Source of the DNA: JAZDDE01 sp039714435
GTDB taxonomy: Bacteria; Gemmatimonadota; Gemmatimonadetes; Palauibacterales; Palauibacteraceae
Direction: 5' to 3'
DNA: 15,163 bases
NCBI GenBank assembly: GCA_039714435.1
Contig: JBDLJJ010000058.1
Coordinates: 1 to 15,163, forward strand
Shown: positions 1 through 6,925 of the stretch, in pieces
How the letters are laid out: the number at the start of each line of letters is the position of its first letter
Numbering within the stretch: the first letter of the stretch is position 1
The notes under the pieces: generated by a model
Databases searched by the model: none
What the model was told of the DNA's origin: nothing
Seen by the model: only the letters and a program-made list of their open reading frames with translations
Translations under genes and position numbers: made by a program

Positions 1-323
1 TCCATGATCGACGCGTCCAGCTGAATCACCCCGTCCTCGTTCGGAAGACCACCATACCCGACGCTGGCGTCCTCGGGATCGACCTCGATCACGTTGGTCG
101 CCTTCTCGACCGCGTCCAGTGCGCTACCTCCGCTCGACAAGATTTCCCAGGCGGCACGGAGACCCTCCCGGCCGGTTTCGTTCCGGTGGCTGGTGATGAT
201 TATCGGGGTGGAACCCGCGCTGGCCGGCCGTGCGCCAAGCCTGGGACTGCGAAGTGCGACGGCAGCTCCTCCGAGGCACAAGCTGCGGCCCAGGAACATT
301 CGGCGATCGATCTGACGGGACAT
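1..323 (-). CDS. Tat-exported glycosylasparaginase / isoaspartyl peptidase-like Ntn hydrolase (N-terminal part, runs off the left edge)
   Basis: The frame reads on the minus strand from ATG at 323 and is open to the window edge, giving 107 residues. A good Shine-Dalgarno (AGGAG, 6 nt before the ATG) supports this start. Residues 6-12 (DRRMFLG) followed by a hydrophobic stretch and an Ala-rich cleavage region look like a twin-arginine export signal. The mature start has PIIITSHRNETGREGLRAAW, then GGSALDAVEKATNVIEVDPE and SVGYGGLPNEDG with LDASIM. These are characteristic N-terminal alpha-subunit motifs of the glycosylasparaginase/type 2 asparaginase family. Members hydrolyse amide bonds on the Asn/Asp side chain (N4-GlcNAc-Asn, or beta-aspartyl peptides) after autocleavage at a Thr. 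That Thr lies outside the window, so activity cannot be judged. It is divergent from the lasso operon across a 73-bp gap. A role in the cluster is unproven. Confidence 0.85.
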   Translation of the reverse strand, partial: MSRQIDRRMFLGRSLCLGGAAVALRSPRLGARPASAGSTPIIITSHRNETGREGLRAAWEILSSGGSALDAVEKATNVIEVDPEDASVGYGGLPNEDGVIQLDASIM

Positions 324-396
324 GTATGACTCCTGTCGAAGGTGTCTTTCCACTACGTATCAGCCATGTTAGGGTGCTCGAACTCTACGAGGCTCC

Positions 397-1587
397 ATGC
401 ATGGTAGTCCAGTGACACAGACTCAGCGCGCCTTCGCGCTCGACATCGATGCGGCACGAGTTGGCCGCCGCTACGCCGCCGCCGGGGTTCCGTGCAGCGA
501 CACCCCTCTGCACGACCTCGCTTCGGCTCTCGCCGCCAGCCCCGTTTGGAAGGACGCTGGCCCGGTTCTGCTGGTCGTTCGGGAGGACGGGCCGGGAAGA
601 TTGGGCATCCTGGGCGATTTTCCGCCGCAGCTGGCGTCTTCGATCCAGACTATGGAGTGGCAGATCGACTTCTCGCTGGATCGGCTGCGTTACGTCTCGT
701 ATCAGCAGGTAGAAGCGGACTGCGCGATTCTGGCCGCACAGCTCACCGAGCGACTGGGCCGCGAAGAGCTGGCCGACTGCCGGTTCGTAGCCATTCCCAG
801 AGGCGGCTGGAACGTACTCGGCATCCTGTCCTACATGCTGGATATTCAGGATCATCGGCAGGATCCAGATTCTGAGCAGACCGTCATCGCGGTGGACGAC
901 TGCGCCCTGTCAGGTCTGCGCTGCGCCGAGTTTCTGGAGCAGGATACAGCCGAGCGGGTGGTGTTCGCGCACCTCTATTCTCATCCCGAGCTGCGGGCGG
1001 CCGTGGAGAACCGGGAGCCACGCGTCCTGGCCTGCCTCGGAGCGCGAGACCTTGTCGACCACGCTCCTGACGATCTGGGCGGGAAGTACGAGGGATGGAA
1101 GTCCGAGTGGGAGGCCCGGTCAGACCGGCGCGCCTACTGGGCGGGCCACGCGGAACACATTTGCTTTCCCTGGAACGAGCCCGATGTCAGCGTGTGGAAT
1201 CCGGCCTCCAGAAGCACCGAGGCCGGGTGGCGGGTCGTACCGCCCAGCGCCTGCGTGAAGAACCGGATCAGGCCCAACCCAAACGTAAGCGTTCAGGTTC
1301 AGCCGCCCGCGGCGGGTGAATTGCGGCCGCTGCCTTCGACGTTGTTCGGTGAACTCTCCGGCAAGGTGCTTGTGGCCAACGTGGACTCCGGAGAGTGTCT
1401 AGAGCTGAAGGGCACGGCGGCCGACATGTGGAACGCGATTCTGCGGCATGAGAACGTGGATCAGGCGGTGCAGTCCCTGTGCGACTTGTACGCGGTTAGA
1501 GACAGTGAGCTGCGCCCCGACCTGAACGAACTGATCGCCTCGCTGACCAGCAAAGGCGTGCTGGGCCCAGGTCAGGGCGCCGGATGA
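397..1587 (+). CDS. Phosphoribosyltransferase-like protein fused to a C-terminal PqqD-like RiPP recognition domain
   Basis: 396 residues. Residues about 95-260 look like a type I phosphoribosyltransferase fold. AIPRGGW (132-138) resembles a substrate/pyrophosphate loop, and VIAVDDCALSGLR (163-175) matches the PRPP-binding loop (hydrophobic strand, two acidic residues, then a small Ser/Thr/Gly loop). A Pro-rich linker (about 290-315) leads to a PqqD-like domain at about 315-390, with VLVANVDSGECLELKGTAAD and a C-terminal helix plus LTSKGVL. Such domains bind RiPP leader peptides. The fusion implies that the transferase is brought to the lasso precursor, possibly to add a ribosyl or ribosyl-phosphate group, or to act on a nucleotide co-substrate. 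The acceptor is unknown. Start: ATG 397 has GAGG just upstream; GTG 412 is an alternative. Its stop overlaps the next start (ATGA at 1584-1587), so translation is probably coupled to the kinase. It is the first gene of the plus-strand operon. Confidence 0.8.
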   Translation: MHGSPVTQTQRAFALDIDAARVGRRYAAAGVPCSDTPLHDLASALAASPVWKDAGPVLLVVREDGPGRLGILGDFPPQLASSIQTMEWQIDFSLDRLRYVSYQQVEADCAILAAQLTERLGREELADCRFVAIPRGGWNVLGILSYMLDIQDHRQDPDSEQTVIAVDDCALSGLRCAEFLEQDTAERVVFAHLYSHPELRAAVENREPRVLACLGARDLVDHAPDDLGGKYEGWKSEWEARSDRRAYWAGHAEHICFPWNEPDVSVWNPASRSTEAGWRVVPPSACVKNRIRPNPNVSVQVQPPAAGELRPLPSTLFGELSGKVLVANVDSGECLELKGTAADMWNAILRHENVDQAVQSLCDLYAVRDSELRPDLNELIASLTSKGVLGPGQGAG

Positions 1588-2558
1588 GCGAGACACGGGA
1601 CGGCGCAGGCACGGCCTGGCCCGTCTACTCCGTGTATGGGCTCAACGTGGCCAGCCAGCTCACTTTCCGCAGCGGACTGGTGGCCGGCCGCGGGCCGGTC
1701 GATGTCAGCTTCGAAGTAGTGGATACCGCCCCCCACGGGCCGGACTGGCAGTCCGAGGAACCGGCCTACGGAAGTGTCGTGCTGCTCGAAGACGGTGAGA
1801 GCTTTCTTTTCCTGTACCGGTGCTTCGGCCTGGATGTCCTCCGCTACCGGGGCTTCGCTGATTTCTATCTGTGGGACGACCGAATCGTGTGCCATCTTAT
1901 CGATTCAAACCGCTTCGATGCCGTCGAGTTGTACTTCCTGGGGCTTGTACTGGCGTTCTGGCTCGAGCGCGCCGGAACGGTGACGCTGCACGCATCCGCC
2001 GTCGAGATAGATGGGAAGGCGGTGGGGTTTCTGGCTTCGAAGATGGGAGGGAAGAGTTCGCTGGCCGCGACGTTCGTGCAGGCTGATTTCTCTTTTTTGA
2101 CCGATGATTTCCTCGCCCTGCGATTTGAAGAAGACGTGTGGTGGACCAGTTCCGGATTTCCGCAGATGCGGATGTGGCCCGACCAGGCGCGGCATTTCAC
2201 GGACGACGTGGACGCGCTGGCCCTCGTGCTGGCCGGCGAAGAGAAACGGCGGGTGCCGATCGCCGCCGAGGCGTTCTGCAGCGGCCGCAATCCCCTGGCC
2301 GCGCTGTACATTCCGGAGCGAGGCGCTGAGACGGCCGGCCAGATTGAGATCGACACTCTGTCACCGCGCGACGCCGTCATCGAACTGGTGCGGGAATCTT
2401 TTCTGACCCGGCTGCTCGAGTCGGCCGGCCTGCACGGCCGGCGGCTGGCTGCTTTCGTAAGCCTCGCCAGACAGGTTCCGGTACGCCGCATCCGGTATCC
2501 GAACGGGATCGATCTCCTGCCGGATGTACGAGCGGCCATTGTTCGGGAGGAGACGTGA
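1584..2558 (+). CDS. HPr kinase-like lasso peptide kinase
   Basis: 324 residues. The diagnostic part is LHASAV (135-140), then GFLASKMGGKSSLAATF, which contains a P-loop of the [AG]xxxxGKS type at 151-158 (ASKMGGKS). LTDDFLAL (172-179) supplies the acidic pair expected for magnesium/catalysis, followed by a Pro/Met/Trp-rich segment (FPQMRMWPDQ). This is the HprK-like arrangement found in lasso clusters of the paeninodin type, where the kinase phosphorylates a Ser hydroxyl in the precursor tail. The N-terminal ~130 residues are a divergent beta-rich region. The classical HprK phosphorylase motif is not apparent. Here the likely substrate is a Ser in the precursor tail (Ser36, Ser38 or Ser39). 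The protein is cytoplasmic, with no signal. It is coupled by a 4-bp overlap to the phosphoribosyltransferase gene and by a GTGA overlap to the first cyclase. The kinase assignment is firm; the target is inferred. Confidence 0.85.
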   Translation: MSETRDGAGTAWPVYSVYGLNVASQLTFRSGLVAGRGPVDVSFEVVDTAPHGPDWQSEEPAYGSVVLLEDGESFLFLYRCFGLDVLRYRGFADFYLWDDRIVCHLIDSNRFDAVELYFLGLVLAFWLERAGTVTLHASAVEIDGKAVGFLASKMGGKSSLAATFVQADFSFLTDDFLALRFEEDVWWTSSGFPQMRMWPDQARHFTDDVDALALVLAGEEKRRVPIAAEAFCSGRNPLAALYIPERGAETAGQIEIDTLSPRDAVIELVRESFLTRLLESAGLHGRRLAAFVSLARQVPVRRIRYPNGIDLLPDVRAAIVREET

Positions 2559-4402
2559 GTGGTATTTGCGGCATCGTCAATTTTGGTTCCGGCGACGTCC
2601 CGCATGCCCGGCTTGACCTTCTGGTACAGGCGGCCCGGTTTCGAGCCGTGGACGGATGTCACACGTGGAAGGGGAACGGCGCCGCTCTTGCTCAGTTGGC
2701 GCATTTTCTTACGCTCCGGTCCGCGCAGCGCAGCTACCCTCACTCGGAGCCCATCCCGGACACGGACGATGCGCTGCACCTGGTCGCCAGTGCGAGGATA
2801 GACAACCGGGATGAGCTGCTGGAGTTGCTCCGCCCCAAAGGCCTGATCAGACACGACGACCCGGCGGATGAGGAGCTCATTCTGGGCGCCTACCAACAGT
2901 GGGGAGACGGCTGCGGTTCCCGGCTGATCGGCGACTTCGCGTTCGCCATCTGGGACACCCAGCGCCGGCGCTTGTTCGCCGCCCGCGACCCGATGGGAAT
3001 GCGACCGCTGTACGTTCGAATGGAGCCAGCAGGGCTGATCTTCGCCTCGGAGGCCCAGCAAATCGTCGGGCTGCCCGGGGTGCCGCAGCGACTTCACGAG
3101 GCGGCCGTGGCCGGGCACCTGGCCGGACCGTTCGGCCGGACTGACTGGAGTTTCTTCGAAGGCATCGAGCAGCTGTCTCCCGGCCACTCCCTGGTGGCCG
3201 AGGCAGCCGGAGTCCGCACCTGGCGGTTCTGGGATATCGACCCCGGTAACGAAGTGCGTTACCGACGTGAAGGACAGTACGCGGAACACCTGCGCCAGCT
3301 CCTGTGGCAGGCTGTCGCGGATCGGCTGCGGTGCGCACGGCCGGTGGGCCTGTCACTGAGCGGCGGGATGGACTCAGGGAGCATCGCTTCAGTGGCTGGA
3401 GCGCAGGGCGCGCAGGAGTTGAGGACGTACTCGTGGGCCTTTGACGAACTTTCCGGCTGTGACGAGCGCCACATCAGCGGCCTGATCACCGACGCCTTCA
3501 GCCTGGCGGCGACCGATATTCCGGCGGACGACGCCTGGCCGCTGGCCGAGTATCCGAAGCACGGTCCGCACCCCGATGACCCGCTCCTCTTCACATACGA
3601 GGCGCTGGCTGACCGCACGCTCGACCGGGCCCGCCTGGACGGTGTGGGTGTCTTACTGTCCGGCGAGCGCGGCGACGAAATGTTCGGGGACTGGATCTAC
3701 GATCTGGCGGGGCTGCTCCGATCCGGACGCCTGCGGGGGTTCATACGCGAGATCGCTGCACACAAGAAAGTGTACAGGCGATCCACGCTCGGAACGGTGC
3801 GAGCCGCGTTGTTTCCGTCCGCGGCGAGCGCACCTCAGCCTTTTGAGCAGCCGCCCGCCTGGGTGCAGCCTGATTTCGCCGGCAGAACGGATCTCCAGGA
3901 AATCGCGCGGGGCTCGGCGCCCACGCCGCCGGACGTAGGCACGGTGCGGCAGGCCCGCTATGGCCGGATCTTCATGTTCGCCGGCATGCGGCGTTCGGTG
4001 GCCCTGGAACGCCGACGCGCCGCGCGTGGCCTCGAGTACGCGGACCCCTGGAGCGACAGGCGGATTGCCGAGTTCATCATGGCCGTGCCGCCGCACATCG
4101 TCACGCGCCTCAGCGATCCCAAGCGTCTCCTGCGCCAGGCGATGAAGGGAACGACGCCGGACGCCGCCCTGGATCAGGCGGGCAAGATAGAACCAGTGGC
4201 CCTGTTTCACAGAGGTTTTCGCGAGCGGGCAATCCACACCGTCCGGGACCTGCTGACTGACAGCCGCATGGCGGCCCACGGTTTCGTGGACCCCGGCGTT
4301 CTGCGCCAGGCTTTCGAGGCGTACGTGGATGGCAACCCCGGGCGGCACGATTTCTGGTGGCCGCTGACCCTGGAGATGTGGCTCCGGGCCTACTGGGACT
4401 GA
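2555..4402 (+). CDS. Lasso cyclase (asparagine synthetase B-like), copy 1
   Basis: 615 residues. GTG start at 2555, overlapping the kinase stop, with a strong GGGAGGAG Shine-Dalgarno at 2545-2552. Residues 1-200 are a glutaminase-like Ntn domain and the rest an ATP-pyrophosphatase domain with the PPi loop SGGMDS at 269-274. The protein begins MSGICG: the Cys2 nucleophile of true AsnB (MCGI) is Ser here, so glutamine hydrolysis is not expected. This fits lasso cyclases, which adenylate an Asp/Glu side chain and let the precursor N-terminal amine close the macrolactam. LIGDFAFAIWD and AARDPMGMRPLY (142-153) are conserved family blocks. The usual HRGPDG segment is degraded to FRAVDG (29-34), unlike in copy 2. 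The C terminus (FWW...MWLRAYWD) is shared with copy 2. The two copies look roughly half identical by eye. Alternative: a genuine amidotransferase, which the missing Cys2 makes unlikely. Confidence 0.88.
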   Translation: MSGICGIVNFGSGDVPHARLDLLVQAARFRAVDGCHTWKGNGAALAQLAHFLTLRSAQRSYPHSEPIPDTDDALHLVASARIDNRDELLELLRPKGLIRHDDPADEELILGAYQQWGDGCGSRLIGDFAFAIWDTQRRRLFAARDPMGMRPLYVRMEPAGLIFASEAQQIVGLPGVPQRLHEAAVAGHLAGPFGRTDWSFFEGIEQLSPGHSLVAEAAGVRTWRFWDIDPGNEVRYRREGQYAEHLRQLLWQAVADRLRCARPVGLSLSGGMDSGSIASVAGAQGAQELRTYSWAFDELSGCDERHISGLITDAFSLAATDIPADDAWPLAEYPKHGPHPDDPLLFTYEALADRTLDRARLDGVGVLLSGERGDEMFGDWIYDLAGLLRSGRLRGFIREIAAHKKVYRRSTLGTVRAALFPSAASAPQPFEQPPAWVQPDFAGRTDLQEIARGSAPTPPDVGTVRQARYGRIFMFAGMRRSVALERRRAARGLEYADPWSDRRIAEFIMAVPPHIVTRLSDPKRLLRQAMKGTTPDAALDQAGKIEPVALFHRGFRERAIHTVRDLLTDSRMAAHGFVDPGVLRQAFEAYVDGNPGRHDFWWPLTLEMWLRAYWD

Positions 4403-4430
4403 ACGGGCATACTGAGACTGATAGGAAGCG

Positions 4431-6341
4431 ATGAGCGGAATCTGCGGCATACTGACTTTTGACGGACGGCCCGTATCCGAGGAGGCGGTGCGCCGCATGA
4501 TGTCCGCCGCGCCCCATCGTGGTCCGGACGGAGATAGTACATGGACAGGAGCCGGCGCCGGCCTGGGCTATCAGTCCCTGCAGATCGGGCCGGACTCGAC
4601 CCACGAACAGCAGCCGTTCCAGCAGAAAGGTGACGGGTGCGTGCTGGTCGCTGATGCCCGCATCGACAATCGCACGGAGTTGCTCAGAGAGCTTGGCGGC
4701 CAGCCCGGACTGAACGAAGCGGCCAGCGACGCGGCCCTGATTCTGGCGGCATTCCGCAGGTGGGGCGCCGACGCTCCTGCGCGTCTGGTGGGCGACTTCG
4801 CCTTCGCCGTCTGGGATCGGGAGAAGAAGCGGGTAGTAGCGGCGCGCGACCCGATGGCCATGAGGCCGCTGTACTATCGGCACGAGGCCGGACGGCTCCT
4901 ATTCGGGTCCGAGGTGAAGCAGATCCTGGCGTCCGGCGACGTGCCGCGGCGCCTGGACGAGGCCACAGTCGCCGCCTTTCTTGCCGGTGACTTCGGTCCG
5001 GCCGGATGGACATTCTATTCGGGGATCCAGCAGCTACCTCCAGCGCATGTCCTCGTCGCCGATAAGAACGGCGCTCGGGTAACGCGCTACTGGGATGCGG
5101 AACCCTCCAGGCAGATTCGCTACCCGGACGAAGCACAATACGCCGAGCACCTCCTGGAGCTGCTGAGCGAGTCCGTGTCGGCCCGGCTGCGGGGCACCAG
5201 GCCCATGGGTCTGTTCCTGAGCGGCGGGATGGACTCGACCAGCATCGCCGCTACTGCCGGCTGGCTCAAGACGAAGCAGAGCGCCGACGTAGCTCCGCTT
5301 CACACCTACTCGTGGGCCTTTCCCACGCTCGCCGAATGTGACGAGCGGCATATCAGCAGCGGGCTCGTCGACCATTACAGGCTACTCTCAAGCGACATCG
5401 ATGCGGAGGCCGCCGCACCCCTGTCCGGCTATCCGAGGCACGGCCCCGACGCGGACGATCCGTATGTGGGTGTATACCAGCCACTCCTCGAAGCCACGCT
5501 GGCGGCTGCCCGGGACGATGGTGTTCGGCTGATGATGTCAGGGGAGCGGGGGGATTTGTCGATGGGTGATTACATCTATGACTACCCGGGCCTGTTCTGG
5601 CGCGGGCAGTGGCGGACCCTGCTGGAGGAACTCCGCATGCAGGCAGGTTGGAAGAACGCGTCAGTGGCCGCCATGCTCAACATTTTCCTGCTTCGTCCGG
5701 CTCGCGCCCACGTATGGCCTCCCGGCCGGGCGGAGTGGGCCCGGGAGCCGCTGCGGCGCACATACCGCCGTTTCAGGAAGCGCCCCATCTCGCCGCCCTG
5801 GCTCCGGCCGGAGTTCTCCGCGGCCACGAATCTGGACGAGATCCTGCGCCAGCGACCCGAGCAGGCGGACTTTCAGCCCCTGGCGCGCCATAAACGGTAC
5901 CAGGCGATCTTCACCCCCATGCACGTTCGCGGAATGGTGTGGTCCGACCGTACTCAGGCCCGCTTCGGTATCGGCTTCGCCGATCCCTGGAGCGATCGCC
6001 GCATCGCGGAATTCGCGCTCGCGGTACCGCAGCGGCTCCTCAATCGCACGGGAGACAACAAGCGGCTTGTGCGGCGGGCCATGCGCGGCGTTATGCCCGA
6101 GGAGACGCTGGGAGCGATTCGAAAGATCACTCCCTACCCGCTCTACATGCGCTCTCTCAAACAAAGGGAGCAGGCGACCGTGCGCGAGTTGCTCACCGAT
6201 ATGCGAGCTGCGGCGCACGGGTTTGTGGACGAGGCGGGCCTGCGCGGCCACTACGATTCCATCTGCAGGGGCAGTCCCGAGCATCCCGGGTTCTGGTGGT
6301 CTCTGTGCGTTGAAATGTGGCTGCGGGAGCACTGGGAATGA
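4431..6341 (+). CDS. Lasso cyclase (asparagine synthetase B-like), copy 2
   Basis: 636 residues, starting 28 bp after copy 1, with AGGAA just upstream of ATG 4431. It has the same architecture: MSGICG start with Ser in place of the AsnB Cys2, a retained HRGPDG block (29-34), LVGDFAFAVWD, AARDPMAMRPLY (137-148), and the PPi loop SGGMDS at 264-269. Further shared blocks are TYSWAF, CDERHIS, SGERGD, FADPWSDRRIAEF and the C-terminal MWLREHWE. It should activate the ring-forming Asp side chain with ATP and catalyse macrolactam closure. Because its N-terminal domain is closer to the AsnB consensus than copy 1, it is the likelier main cyclase, but which copy acts on the precursor cannot be told from sequence. 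It is followed by a 278-bp non-coding stretch before the precursor gene. The tandem arrangement suggests an old duplication with divergence. Confidence 0.88.
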   Translation: MSGICGILTFDGRPVSEEAVRRMMSAAPHRGPDGDSTWTGAGAGLGYQSLQIGPDSTHEQQPFQQKGDGCVLVADARIDNRTELLRELGGQPGLNEAASDAALILAAFRRWGADAPARLVGDFAFAVWDREKKRVVAARDPMAMRPLYYRHEAGRLLFGSEVKQILASGDVPRRLDEATVAAFLAGDFGPAGWTFYSGIQQLPPAHVLVADKNGARVTRYWDAEPSRQIRYPDEAQYAEHLLELLSESVSARLRGTRPMGLFLSGGMDSTSIAATAGWLKTKQSADVAPLHTYSWAFPTLAECDERHISSGLVDHYRLLSSDIDAEAAAPLSGYPRHGPDADDPYVGVYQPLLEATLAAARDDGVRLMMSGERGDLSMGDYIYDYPGLFWRGQWRTLLEELRMQAGWKNASVAAMLNIFLLRPARAHVWPPGRAEWAREPLRRTYRRFRKRPISPPWLRPEFSAATNLDEILRQRPEQADFQPLARHKRYQAIFTPMHVRGMVWSDRTQARFGIGFADPWSDRRIAEFALAVPQRLLNRTGDNKRLVRRAMRGVMPEETLGAIRKITPYPLYMRSLKQREQATVRELLTDMRAAAHGFVDEAGLRGHYDSICRGSPEHPGFWWSLCVEMWLREHWE

Positions 6342-6619
6342 CAGAGTTCCTTGAGAAGCGCCTGCCGCCGAGCGTTGCGCAGCCCCGTCAGCGAGCGTGG
6401 CGCCGATGCAACACAATTTGGCGATCGAAGTGCCGCTTTCTGCGAATCACAAGAAACCTGGTGCGTATATAACACAATGTTATTACATGATTTACGATCA
6501 CGGCTCCTGAAATGTTGCCGAACGGCGACCGGCAGAGTTATGATCGGTATGTGTCTTGCCAAATTGAGTAGTCCGAAGTAGTAAGGAAGTGGCCACTCCA
6601 ACCAAGTGAGGCTAGTACT
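6342..6619 (+). promoter_or_regulatory. Leader region of the precursor gene: non-coding, relatively AT-rich, likely holds its promoter
   Basis: This 278-bp stretch between cyclase 2 and the precursor start shows no convincing gene on either strand. From about 6450 to 6600 it is clearly richer in A+T than the surrounding genes, as promoters often are. It contains TATAAC at 6468-6473 (a sigma70 -10-like hexamer without a good -35 at the right spacing), a perfect palindrome (listed separately), and an imperfect 12-bp direct repeat, CGAGCGTTGCGC at 6369-6380 and CGAGCGTGGCGC at 6392-6403. The precursor Shine-Dalgarno GTGAGG is at 6606-6611, 8 nt from the ATG. A separate promoter here would let the precursor be made independently of the upstream enzymes. 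The promoter position is inference. Confidence 0.5.
6469..6483. promoter_or_regulatory. Perfect palindrome ATAACA-CAA-TGTTAT, operator candidate
   Basis: Two perfect 6-bp arms (6469-6474 and 6478-6483) are separated by CAA. The palindrome overlaps the -10-like TATAAC at 6468-6473 and lies about 137 bp upstream of the precursor ATG. The size and symmetry suit a dimeric helix-turn-helix regulator, and overlap with a -10 element would suit repression. No regulator gene is present in the window, so the link is speculative. It could also be a chance palindrome in AT-rich DNA. Confidence 0.3.
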
Positions 6620-6748
6620 ATGGAGAGGAAACACTACACCAAGCCCGTTGTACGGGACTGGGGAACCGTGAGTGAGCTGACGGCCACAGGGCAGACGATG
6701 CCCGGCCAGGACGCCAAGACAGGCAGCGCTTCGTCGCAAGGCGGCTGA
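6620..6748 (+). CDS. Lasso peptide precursor (42 aa)
   Basis: A 42-codon gene with ATG 6620 and TGA 6746-6748, preceded by GTGAGG at 8-nt spacing. The leader reads YTKPVVRDWGTVSELTATG from Tyr6 and matches the lasso leader signature bound by B1 proteins (Tyr6, Pro9, Gly15, Leu20, Thr21). The remainder, from Gln25, is QTMPGQDAKTGSASSQGG. Asp31 is the only acidic residue after the leader and must be the ring acceptor if this is a macrolactam. A core from Gly24 puts Asp at position 8 (8-residue ring) but gives Ala at -2. A core from Gln25 keeps the usual Thr at -2 (leader ending TG) but gives a 7-residue ring starting with Gln. A core from Thr23 also keeps Thr at -2 and gives a 9-residue ring. 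Gly24 is my preferred start, weakly. The tail is Ser/Gly-rich (Ser36, 38, 39), ends in Gly-Gly, and has no aromatic or Arg residue. Two hairpins follow. It lies between the cyclases and B1. Confidence 0.85.
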   Translation: MERKHYTKPVVRDWGTVSELTATGQTMPGQDAKTGSASSQGG

Positions 6749-6762
6749 GCCGGCTCACATAG

Positions 6763-6777
6763 ACCCTCTTTGAGGGT
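6763..6777 (+). other. Small hairpin after the precursor gene (ACCCTC-TTT-GAGGGT)
   Basis: Perfect 6-bp stem with a 3-nt loop, 14 nt after the precursor stop codon, with no U-run behind it. It may protect the 3' end of the precursor transcript or act together with the larger hairpin just downstream. Structure is read directly from the sequence; function is inferred. Confidence 0.4.
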
Positions 6778-6782
6778 GCTGC

Positions 6783-6825
6783 GCAAACAGGGGGAGGCCG
6801 CTATGGCCCCCCCCGTTTGCTTTGT
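6783..6825 (+). terminator. Terminator-like hairpin / attenuator between precursor and B1
   Basis: The left arm at 6783-6799 (GCAAACAGGGGGAGGCC) pairs with the right arm at 6805-6820 (GGCCCCCCCCGTTTGC). GCAAAC/GTTTGC, the G5/C5 block and GGCC/GGCC all pair, with one or two unpaired A residues. The loop is about 5 nt and TTTGT follows. The stem is very stable but the U-tract is short, so partial termination is more likely than complete. Such a site between the precursor and B1 would give far more precursor mRNA than enzyme mRNA, a common arrangement in RiPP operons. The 177-bp gap 6749-6925 holds these hairpins and no other gene. Confidence 0.65.
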
Positions 6826-6925
6826 AGGACCCGCTACAGCCCTTCCATGTCTGGCACGCATCGTGCCTCTTGTGGACTCACCTGGCCGTGCCGAAGATCA
6901 ACAACAACGGGGAACTGTCCAAGCT

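Noticed and set aside
324..396. A promoter pair in the divergent gap
   Set aside because: A promoter is expected here, but I could not identify convincing -35/-10 pairs by eye, so none is listed.
1865..3289. Minus-strand open frame of 474 codons
   Set aside because: It runs antisense across the end of the kinase and the start of cyclase 1, both clearly real. Its translation is Arg/Ser/Pro-rich with no domain, as expected for a shadow frame in GC-rich DNA.
2555..6341. The two AsnB-like genes as ordinary asparagine synthetases
   Set aside because: Cys2 of the glutaminase site is Ser in both, and they sit with a lasso precursor, B1, B2 and an ABC exporter.
3653..6416. Several long minus-strand open frames opposite the cyclases (3653-4498, 4110-4883, 5661-6416)
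   Set aside because: They are antisense to strongly conserved cyclase motifs and show no recognisable domain.
6351..6581. 76-codon plus-strand frame upstream of the precursor as a second precursor or regulator
   Set aside because: No YxxP..G..LT leader, Arg/Cys-rich low-quality translation, no ribosome site. It overlaps the palindrome and promoter-like region.
6770..6925. Upstream extension of the B1 frame
   Set aside because: It would be translated through the terminator-like hairpin. The PqqD-like homology begins only after Met at 6926.
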